The position numbers and the translations under genes were made by a program. Shown here one piece after another: positions 53,076-60,928 of a DNA stretch of 64,000 nucleotides. This stretch comes from Marinoscillum furvescens DSM 4134 (GTDB lineage: Bacteria; Bacteroidota; Bacteroidia; Cytophagales; Cyclobacteriaceae): positions 287,255 to 351,254 of the forward strand of contig NZ_QREG01000002.1 of NCBI RefSeq assembly GCF_003386095.1. Reading direction: 5' to 3'. The number at the start of each line of letters is the position of its first letter. Positions within the stretch are counted from its first letter, which is position 1. The notes beneath the pieces are model-generated. The model did no database searches. It was not told where the DNA came from and worked only from the letters and a program-made list of their open reading frames with translations.

Positions 53076-54635
53076 TTAATCTTTTGTGGCGCTTCCCCAC
53101 CAGTTTTTATTAGGCTGGAAGTCGTCTTTTAGAATTTTCAATCTGTTGCGTTCCAATGCAGGCAAGAGCTTCTCTCTTACTCGTTTATTGTAAGCAGTGA
53201 GTTCGTCCTCAGAAAAATGAGGGTTTTCTACTGGAAAGCGAGCGTCATGAAGATTGAGGTATAGCAATAAGTCATTCTTCATTTGACTTGCCAGGTCACG
53301 CTGCTCTTTGGCGATATCGCGCTGCTCGTCTACATCAGCGTGCAAGTCATAAAGCTCCACCTCATCGGTTTCCCAGTAGTAAATAAGTTTATATTGTCCT
53401 TTACGCATCATAGAAACCGGATCTCCACCCTGATTGCCATAGTGAGGGTAATGCCAAACCAGTGGTCTATCTGCTATACTTTGCTCTTTCAGCACGGGCT
53501 CCAGATTTTCACCATTGAGTACTACCTCCTCAGGAATGGTCAAGCCAGCCAATGCTGCGATTGTGGGATAGAAATCCTGCCCAGAGGCCGGCACACTTGT
53601 TTTGCCGGGCTTGGCTCCCGGGGCTTTGATCAGGTAAGGCACGCGAATGCCTCCTTCCCAGTGGTAGCCTTTACCACCGCGGAGCGGTGCATTGCTAGTG
53701 GAGTAGGCATCACCGGATGCTACCCCGCCATTGTCTGAAGTGAAGACTACTATTGTGTTTTCCAACAAGCCCTGACGCTTTAGCTCTTCCATTACAATAC
53801 CCACGGCATCATCCATGTGCTGTATGAGGCCAGCGTAGATGGCATTGTCCTGGATGGTCCGAATGGGAAGCCTGCGCTCCATCTCAAAACCGCTGGAGTC
53901 TAGTCCTTGAGCCAGGGCTTTGTCCCTGTACTTCTGCCAGTATTCCTGAGTAGTTTGAATAGGGCCGTGCACTGCATAAAACGACAGCATGGCAAAAAAT
54001 GGCTCATCTTTCTTCGAGCGAATAAATGCAGCTGTTTCTTCCGCAAGTCGTTCACTTAAGTTTTCACCATCCGGGCCATCTTCAAGGTTCGGGTTTTTGT
54101 ATGGTGAGAAATACCCTCCACGAGGGTTTCCATAATCCCATCCCCCTTTATTGATCTCAAAGCCATGATCTTCTGGCCATGATCCTTTGGAACCCAGGTG
54201 CCACTTTCCTGCAAAGAAAGTAGTGTACCCATTGCGCTGAAATAACTCCGGCAGGGTAAGCGCAGCAGTGTCCAAAGCATGAGCATAATCTGGCGGTAGT
54301 ATGCGCGTATATGGATGTTTTTCACCCCATTGCTCTCCAGCTAAAGCTCCTATCCAGTCTGTAATCCCATGTACCGGAGTAGTTTGCCCGGTAAGGATAC
54401 TGGCTCTGGACGGGCTGCAGACCTGTGCTGCGGCATATCCTTGCTCAAACACCATCGCCTGACTAGCTAGCTGATCGATATTCGGAGATTCATAATACGA
54501 AGAACCAGCATAACTCAAATCATGTGCGCCCAGGTCATCCGCCAGAATAAAGAGTACATTGGGTGCTTGCTTTTCCTGTGCACAGGAAATGGCCAGCACT
54601 GCAATACAAACAAGTACAAATAAGTTTTTCATCAT
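53076..54635 (-). CDS. sulfatase, lipoprotein, arylsulfatase A type
   Basis: 519 residues with a lipoprotein signal (LVCIAVLAISCAQEK, cysteine 18). S1 sulfatase: metal aspartates in FILADDLGAHDLSY, formylglycine motif CSPSR with C73 followed by ASILTG, FFAGKWHLGS, and FTSDNGG. Sequence style (AGKWHLG, GLLENTIVVFTSDNGGV) is that of the classic arylsulfatase A-like group. It would remove sulfate esters from the glycan outside or in the periplasm. It needs a formylglycine-generating or anaerobic maturation enzyme, not seen in this window. It lies between the DUF5107-TPR gene (1-base gap) and GH2. Confidence 0.88.
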   Translation of the reverse strand: MMKNLFVLVCIAVLAISCAQEKQAPNVLFILADDLGAHDLSYAGSSYYESPNIDQLASQAMVFEQGYAAAQVCSPSRASILTGQTTPVHGITDWIGALAGEQWGEKHPYTRILPPDYAHALDTAALTLPELFQRNGYTTFFAGKWHLGSKGSWPEDHGFEINKGGWDYGNPRGGYFSPYKNPNLEDGPDGENLSERLAEETAAFIRSKKDEPFFAMLSFYAVHGPIQTTQEYWQKYRDKALAQGLDSSGFEMERRLPIRTIQDNAIYAGLIQHMDDAVGIVMEELKRQGLLENTIVVFTSDNGGVASGDAYSTSNAPLRGGKGYHWEGGIRVPYLIKAPGAKPGKTSVPASGQDFYPTIAALAGLTIPEEVVLNGENLEPVLKEQSIADRPLVWHYPHYGNQGGDPVSMMRKGQYKLIYYWETDEVELYDLHADVDEQRDIAKEQRDLASQMKNDLLLYLNLHDARFPVENPHFSEDELTAYNKRVREKLLPALERNRLKILKDDFQPNKNWWGSATKD

Positions 54636-54636
54636 T

Positions 54637-57600
54637 TCAATTTTGGTTGAGAAGCTGACCCGCAGAAACTTTTCCCTTCAGGTCTTTAGCCCCTACATGT
54701 GTAATACTCAATGCTAAAACTTTGTCGAGGTATGCATTGGCCTTTTCGAGGTTTTCCATCCCGATTTGTGCCAAAGCCATCAAATAATACGCATCCATAT
54801 CACTCCGCTTTTGAATGTCGTCTTCAAAGACTAGCAACAACGGTAGTGAGGTAGCGAAATAATCGATTTTGGCTTCCTGCGAAAGCTTAGCTTTAGCAAA
54901 TTTGTACATATCCTCAAGAATAGCACGTGCTTCCACACCTTTACCAAGAGCCTCCAGTGACAGTGCCTTATAATAGGTGAGTTCGGAAAAATCGCTGACT
55001 GCCATATCTATGAAATCACCCTGCTCCGCAGCACTCGCCGTGAAGCAACGCGTCGCCTCACTTTCATTGCCTAAGGCTCGGTGGGCCATACCCTTCCAGT
55101 AGTTGATATGTGCTACGGCCTGGAGCTCGTGGTACTTTTCTCCGAGGTTGTCTGGCGTATCGATCGACTGATTGAAATACTCCAACGCACGAGCAGGATC
55201 GTCTGACTGCAGTGCTTGCTGACCAAGGTTTAGGCAAGCATAGGTATACTGTCTTAGTACCTGGCCTTCCCCACCTTCCCATGGGTGAAAAGTCCGGCTC
55301 GTCATCAAATCAAGTGCTTTTTCCGACTGATCGGTATAGTTGTACAGTGCGGCTAGCTCTACACTAAAATCATCACGATTCAGCACTACCTCCTTTATTT
55401 CTTCTAAAGCTTTTAACCGCTCGGCAGGCTGCTCGTTATTCTTCTTACGCAGCTGATCATACTCAAACTGAATGCGCGCATCATCCGGAGCATAAGTTGC
55501 TGCCTGCTGATAATACTGCAGCGCTTTCTTGCCATCTTGATGTGCATTCCAATGAGCGATACCCAGATTTCGGTGCAGCGTAGGATACTTACTCCCGAGT
55601 GCCACGGCTTGCTCCCAAACAGTAATGGCATCCTCATGGCGCTTTACGTTGAAGTAAAAATTCCCAAGACCATGGGCCGCCATCGCGCAGCTTGGTTTAT
55701 TGGATGAGATCCACTCCAGTAGCTGAAGTTCTGCAAGTCTGGATGGGAAAAAGTAATCAAAGGACTCTTTGGCAACTGTACTTAGCAATTCATCTCCTTT
55801 GGCCTCCTCACCGATGGCCAGGTAGCACCATGCCAGCACCACACGGGTCATTGCCGACTTGCCCATTGGGTTGGGCACTGCGCACTCCGGCACCTCGTTG
55901 GCATGATGAAGCTCCAATAGCTGTATGGCTCTTTCGAAATATCCCGCCTCCGCATATTCAAAGGCCAAATCAATGATGGTCTGTGCATCGTTTCGGCTGG
56001 AGCTCAAAAAGGTTTCAAAGCTGCCTTGCAGTACGCCCAACTCAAAGTTGGCCCACTGATCCAGCGGATCAATGACTAACAAATCTTCCAGTACTTGGAT
56101 AGCGGTATCTTTTTTATCCATTGAAGACAATACCACCGCTTTCAAAATATGAGCACTGTTGTTTTGAGTATTCGTCACCAGGGCAGCATCCAAATGCTCC
56201 AGTGCGGTTTCAAAATCTTTTTTACGTGCATCCAGCTTGGCCAACATGTAGTAACTGGACGCCCTCCACTCATAGTTCCAGGTGGCTTTATAGAAGGACT
56301 TATAAGCTACTTCAAGTTCATTGAGGTAGTAGCTCGCCATCCCATGGTAGTAGTGTGCTTCGCCAGTAGATGGATTTGGATGATAGGTGGTCAATATTTC
56401 CATCGCCTGAGCCGCATATGTCTGCGCCTCCGCAAAAAGTCCCGCTTTAATCTTCACCTTACTCAGTGAAATGTGCGCGTTGTAATTACGTGGGTCTTTT
56501 TCAATGGCACGCTCCCAATAAGGTTCTGGATAGCGTGTAGGGTGACGATAAAGCTCCAGATGCTCTCCAATCTGATCCAGCTCCAGCGAGCTTTCCACTT
56601 CTTCTGGCTGCAAGGGTTCAAAGGCCTGATTTCTGTCGCGCACCTTTTCTACCTCCTCATGACGGTAGCTAATGAGCGTTTTGCCTGCCTCATTTAAGAC
56701 GGTTATACTCAATTGCTTCTCCTCGCCCGCCTCGAATGACCTGTTGCTGATCCAGGGTTCGGATGGGCTAGTGGCTATGTTGTTGAGCTCTTCTACTTTG
56801 TCACCGATCTGAAGGATCACTTTCAAGCCTTCCAGCGGGCTACTGCTTGCCACACCTAGCTCCACCTGATTGCCCTGGACCGGTACCATTCGTACTGCCA
56901 CGTCTTTATTGGCATTTTGTACGGGGCCAAGCTTTTTATAGCTCCACCAATACTGTGAGAAGGTTTTGGTTTCGAAAGGCAGCAAATAGGTAAAGTCTGG
57001 CTGGTTGTCAGTGTAAACACCCGCCATCAGCTCAAAGTATGGTCCGCCTTCATCGGTAAGCTCACGATCCCAGGCTCTGCCAAACTCATGATCTCCCCAT
57101 GTCCATTGCTTTTTGCCCGGCGCTATGTGACGATTGGCCACATGGATGAAGCCACCTTCTGTTTTGGCATCATAGCCTCCGAAAAAGTCGTATTTCGTAT
57201 CACAAACCATGTAGCTAGTCGGTACTGTGATGTTTTCATATTTACGTAAGTCATTTCTCCCCGGACGCTCGTGATAAGGAATGCCATAATAATGATTTTC
57301 GGCATAGGGGAAACTACTCATAGCGCGTACCGCGTGATCCGCTACGTAATGCACATCCGGTGGAAAGAAGCTTTGATAGTCCTCATGAACTTCTACGGCC
57401 ACATTGGCCCACCACAAGAACGTCTGGGTAAGTGGGGTACGGTTAAAAAGTCGCCCTTTGAGCTCCACCAGAGCACTGCCCGGCTTTAGGCGAATGCCGT
57501 GCATGCCCTTTAGCCGGTACATGGGGTCGTACTCCGACATCCACACGGTGCTGGCTCCGTCTGCCTCCTTTTCTACATGCACATCGGTGGGTAGGTATGT

Positions 57601-57975
57601 GCCCGGACGATGGTGCTGTGGCCAGTTAAACTCCACGCCACCACTGATCCATGGGCCCGCCAAGCCTACTAAGGCCGGTTTGATGACCTCCTGTCGGTAG
57701 AAAAAGTCGTAATCATTGTTTGCCTTGTCCTGTGCTTCGAAAATGCGGCCACCGATCTCGGGCAACATTTTGAGTCGCACATATTCGTTTTCGAGCGTGG
57801 CAGTTTTGTAGGTCTTGGGTGTAGCCTGGTCATATACTTTATCGATAAAAGGCACGGGATAAACTTTGCCAGATGATCCCTGGTACACGCGCTTTTCAAA
57901 AAATACGGGATTGATTTCCGACTTACCTAGTTCGTAGGTTGGAATTGTTTGCTTGGAAATTGAGGATTTAACCAT
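54637..57975 (-). CDS. DUF5107-TPR protein of the glycan operon
   Basis: 1112 residues, no signal peptide recognised (MVKSSISKQTIPTYELGKSE), so probably cytoplasmic. DUF5107 domain (about 30-330): ENEYVRLKMLPEIGGRIFEAQDK, GVEFNWPQHHRPGTYLPTDV, LWWANVAVEVHEDYQSFFPPDV. This resembles the galactose-mutarotase-like beta-supersandwich seen in carbohydrate-active folds. After a linker (about 340-450) come about ten or more TPRs (about 480-1105). DUF5107-TPR proteins occur in bacterial sugar-utilisation loci but their reaction is not established to my knowledge. Being intracellular with hydrolases outside suggests action on imported oligosaccharides. The tail of the coding sequence nearly touches the sulfatase gene. 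Confidence 0.84.
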   Translation of the reverse strand: MVKSSISKQTIPTYELGKSEINPVFFEKRVYQGSSGKVYPVPFIDKVYDQATPKTYKTATLENEYVRLKMLPEIGGRIFEAQDKANNDYDFFYRQEVIKPALVGLAGPWISGGVEFNWPQHHRPGTYLPTDVHVEKEADGASTVWMSEYDPMYRLKGMHGIRLKPGSALVELKGRLFNRTPLTQTFLWWANVAVEVHEDYQSFFPPDVHYVADHAVRAMSSFPYAENHYYGIPYHERPGRNDLRKYENITVPTSYMVCDTKYDFFGGYDAKTEGGFIHVANRHIAPGKKQWTWGDHEFGRAWDRELTDEGGPYFELMAGVYTDNQPDFTYLLPFETKTFSQYWWSYKKLGPVQNANKDVAVRMVPVQGNQVELGVASSSPLEGLKVILQIGDKVEELNNIATSPSEPWISNRSFEAGEEKQLSITVLNEAGKTLISYRHEEVEKVRDRNQAFEPLQPEEVESSLELDQIGEHLELYRHPTRYPEPYWERAIEKDPRNYNAHISLSKVKIKAGLFAEAQTYAAQAMEILTTYHPNPSTGEAHYYHGMASYYLNELEVAYKSFYKATWNYEWRASSYYMLAKLDARKKDFETALEHLDAALVTNTQNNSAHILKAVVLSSMDKKDTAIQVLEDLLVIDPLDQWANFELGVLQGSFETFLSSSRNDAQTIIDLAFEYAEAGYFERAIQLLELHHANEVPECAVPNPMGKSAMTRVVLAWCYLAIGEEAKGDELLSTVAKESFDYFFPSRLAELQLLEWISSNKPSCAMAAHGLGNFYFNVKRHEDAITVWEQAVALGSKYPTLHRNLGIAHWNAHQDGKKALQYYQQAATYAPDDARIQFEYDQLRKKNNEQPAERLKALEEIKEVVLNRDDFSVELAALYNYTDQSEKALDLMTSRTFHPWEGGEGQVLRQYTYACLNLGQQALQSDDPARALEYFNQSIDTPDNLGEKYHELQAVAHINYWKGMAHRALGNESEATRCFTASAAEQGDFIDMAVSDFSELTYYKALSLEALGKGVEARAILEDMYKFAKAKLSQEAKIDYFATSLPLLLVFEDDIQKRSDMDAYYLMALAQIGMENLEKANAYLDKVLALSITHVGAKDLKGKVSAGQLLNQN

Positions 57976-58019
57976 AACTATATTTTTCTGATTCTATCAA
58001 TTCATTTTTTATTGTCGAT

Positions 58020-59420
58020 CTACTTTTCAGTAGAGGCAAACTCATTTTCGATTTCTTCTAAGGATTTCCCTTTGGTCTCAGGCAATCGAGCTCTGATAAA
58101 CAGAAAGCCTGCTATACAAATGATGCTGTACACCCAGAAAGTACCGAAGGCATTGAGTGCGGAGTTGAGTAAGGGGAAACTAAAAGTGAGCACGAAGGAG
58201 GCGATCCATAGGGATAATGTACCTATGGACATGGCTAGCCCCCGGACGCGATTGGGAAAAATCTCTGACAACACCACCCAGGTAACCGGGGCCAGTGACA
58301 TGGCGTAGACGGCAATGGCTGCTACCACCAGTATAAGGATCGGCAGACCTGTCCAGCCCATGAAGTAGCTCAACCCTAGTACTGCATAAATTACGCCGAG
58401 ACCGGCAGAGCCAATAAGCATGAGTTTCTTCCGCCCCCATCCATCGATGGTTTGCATGGCAACAAGTGTAAAGACCAGGTTTACGCTGCCTGTAATGACA
58501 ATATTGAACAGCATGTCGCCTACACTGTAGCCGGCGCTGCTAAAAATTTCTTCTGCGTAATTAAAGATCACGTTGATACCGCACCACTGCTGAAAAACTG
58601 CCAGCACGATGCCCAGCACCATGATAGGCTTTACTTTGGGAGAAAACAGCTCGCGCCAGTGTACCGAATCATTTTGCTCTTTATAGGACGACTGAATACG
58701 CGCAAGCTCGGTACTGGCATAGTGCTCCCCTCCTACTTTGGTGAGTATGCCTTTGGCCGCCGCATGCTGCTGAAGTTTCACCAAAAAACGAGGGCTTTTC
58801 GGCACGGCAAACATGAGGAGAAAGAAAGCTCCTGCAGGCACCAGCTCGGCCCAAAACATCCAGCGCCAGCCAGTAATACCATTCCATGAAGCCAAGATCT
58901 CGGCATCCGTAGCTGCAGCCCCTACTGGATCAGCAATGAGGTAATTGGTGATCTGTGCCGCCAATATCCCGATGACAATTGTCAGCTGATTGATGGCTAC
59001 AAATCGGCCCCGCAGTTCCGCTGGGGAGATCTCGGCGATATACATAGGTGAAAGCGTAGACGCCAGTCCGATACCCACTCCACCGATCAGTCGGTAGATG
59101 ATAAACATCGTAAAATCATCGGTATATCCACTTCCAAAGGCTGAAACAATAAACAGAAATGCTGCTACAATCAGTGGGTTTTTGCGACCGTATTTATCAG
59201 AAACCGAGCCGGACAGCATGGCTCCACCTATACACCCTACGAGCGCACTACTCATAGCCCACCCTTGCAGGCCGGGAGAGTCCTTGATCTGAAAAAACAG
59301 TTCGTAGAAGGGCTTTGCCCCACCGATCACTACCCAATCATAACCAAAAAGAAGGCCACCCATCGCAGAGGTAAGGGCTAGCGCCAGAAGGTAGGAGATA
59401 TTGTATTGCTGTTTTGCCAT
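58020..59420 (-). CDS. MFS sugar:proton symporter (sugar porter family)
   Basis: 466 residues with 12 transmembrane helices. Sugar-porter marks: RLIGGVGIGLASTLSPMYIAEISPAELRGR after TM4, GRK in loop 2-3 (DKYGRKNPL), PKSPRFL after TM6, QQWCGINVIFNYAEEIF in TM7, WGRKKLMLIG, and PETKGKSLEEIE at the end. Such proteins (XylE/GLUT type) carry monosaccharides across the inner membrane with protons. It would import the sugar that the GH2 and sulfatase enzymes release. Its position in the middle of the operon supports that job. Confidence 0.9.
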   Translation of the reverse strand: MAKQQYNISYLLALALTSAMGGLLFGYDWVVIGGAKPFYELFFQIKDSPGLQGWAMSSALVGCIGGAMLSGSVSDKYGRKNPLIVAAFLFIVSAFGSGYTDDFTMFIIYRLIGGVGIGLASTLSPMYIAEISPAELRGRFVAINQLTIVIGILAAQITNYLIADPVGAAATDAEILASWNGITGWRWMFWAELVPAGAFFLLMFAVPKSPRFLVKLQQHAAAKGILTKVGGEHYASTELARIQSSYKEQNDSVHWRELFSPKVKPIMVLGIVLAVFQQWCGINVIFNYAEEIFSSAGYSVGDMLFNIVITGSVNLVFTLVAMQTIDGWGRKKLMLIGSAGLGVIYAVLGLSYFMGWTGLPILILVVAAIAVYAMSLAPVTWVVLSEIFPNRVRGLAMSIGTLSLWIASFVLTFSFPLLNSALNAFGTFWVYSIICIAGFLFIRARLPETKGKSLEEIENEFASTEK

Positions 59421-59431
59421 TCAAATAGTGC

Positions 59432-60928
59432 TTATTGTTCTGTATTCAGTAGTTCGTTGAGCTTTTTACTTAGTCTGGAAGTGACTTCCGGGTATTTTTC
59501 AGCCAGATTATTCGTTTCGTAAGGATCCTTGTCCAGGTCAAAAAGTTGTGCCGTAGGGTAAAATCCCGGATCCACGTATTTTTCACTGATCCAGCCCGGC
59601 ACTGGACTGGGCTTAGCCTGTATGTACTTCCACTTACCATGACGAAGGCCAAACGTATAGGCCTCTTCCAGCAAGTACTCCCTGCCCCGCTCCGTCTCCC
59701 CTAGCCAGGCTGAGAGGTTGTCTTGGCTGTCGGTGGCGTCCTGCACATTTCCAGACACCAGCTTCCCAATTGATGCATAGAGATCCACCTGACTTAACAG
59801 TGCGGAGCTCACGCCAGGCTGTACTTTACCCGGCCAGCTCACGATGGTTGGCACTCGCGTGCCTCCTTCATAGACCGAATATTTCGTACCACGAAAAGGT
59901 CCTGCCGGCCGATGGTTGCCTACGAGCTCTCGGGCATAATCCAGATAGCCGTCATCGAGAATCGGGCCATTGTCGCTGGTGAAAATCACCATCGTATTTT
60001 CTGTCAGTTTTAGACTATCGAGCGTTTGTATGATCTGCCCTACGCACCAGTCCATCTGAGCAATCACATCACCCCGTGGCCCCATGCTACTGCTCTCCAC
60101 AAACTGAATATTAGGTACTCTGGGCTGGTGAATGTCATGCAAAGAGAAATAGAGGAAAAAAGGCTTTTTGGCGTTTTTAGTGATAAACGCTTTTGACTTT
60201 CCAGTCAGAACAAAAGGAAACTGCTCATCTACCCATAATGCGGAGCGCCCTCCGCTTTGATAGCCGATGCGGCTATAGCCATTGATCACCGTACCGAGGT
60301 GGTAGCTCTCTGTGTGCTGCTTGAGCAACTCAGGATGCTCGCGTCCTACAGGAAAATCATCCAAAACATCCCGGTAGCTCACCGTAATCGGGTCTTTAGG
60401 GTCCAGGCCCACCACTTGTTGGTTTTCCAGGTACACACAAGGCACCCGGTCTCCAGTAGATGGGATCAAAAAGCTATAATCAAAACCGACCTCTTTTGGC
60501 CCAGGAGCCACTTTTCCGTTCCAGTCTACCTGACCGTCGCCCAGCCCAAGGTGCCATTTACCTACAACTCCGGTAGTGTAACCGGCTTCCTTCAGCATTT
60601 TGGGTAAGGTCCCTTTATCTGTTTCGATAATCAGTGGAGCGTCGCCCTGAAGTATGCCAGCCTTGCGGCGAAAAGAGTAACGGCCCGTCAATAAAGTATA
60701 TCTGGAGGGCGTGCAGGTAGAAGCGCCGCAGTGCGCATCGGTAAAGTTGATACCGCGAGCAGCAAGGGCATCCACATTGGGGGTTTTCACACCGATGGCT
60801 CCATTGACACCAATATCTCCATAGCCCAAATCATCCACATAGATCAATACAATGTTGGGCTTTTGGCCGTAAGCCAGCAAGACTAATGGTGCCAGCAACA
60901 TCAACAGTATCATTCGTTTACTACTCAT
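59432..60928 (-). CDS. secreted sulfatase, arylsulfatase type
   Basis: 498 residues with a signal peptide (about 1-21, cut near AYGQ). Marks: metal site NIVLIYVDDLGYGDIGVNGA, formylglycine motif CTPSR with C72 followed by YTLLTGRYSFRRKAGI, VGKWHLGLG and FTSDNGPI. This CTPSRYTLLTGRY style is usual in sulfatases of the S1_15/S1_16-like, alga-glycan group, though I cannot assign a subfamily. Its start overlaps the last bases of the upstream GH2 gene (60921-60928), so translation is likely coupled. Confidence 0.88.
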   Translation of the reverse strand: MSSKRMILLMLLAPLVLLAYGQKPNIVLIYVDDLGYGDIGVNGAIGVKTPNVDALAARGINFTDAHCGASTCTPSRYTLLTGRYSFRRKAGILQGDAPLIIETDKGTLPKMLKEAGYTTGVVGKWHLGLGDGQVDWNGKVAPGPKEVGFDYSFLIPSTGDRVPCVYLENQQVVGLDPKDPITVSYRDVLDDFPVGREHPELLKQHTESYHLGTVINGYSRIGYQSGGRSALWVDEQFPFVLTGKSKAFITKNAKKPFFLYFSLHDIHQPRVPNIQFVESSSMGPRGDVIAQMDWCVGQIIQTLDSLKLTENTMVIFTSDNGPILDDGYLDYARELVGNHRPAGPFRGTKYSVYEGGTRVPTIVSWPGKVQPGVSSALLSQVDLYASIGKLVSGNVQDATDSQDNLSAWLGETERGREYLLEEAYTFGLRHGKWKYIQAKPSPVPGWISEKYVDPGFYPTAQLFDLDKDPYETNNLAEKYPEVTSRLSKKLNELLNTEQ

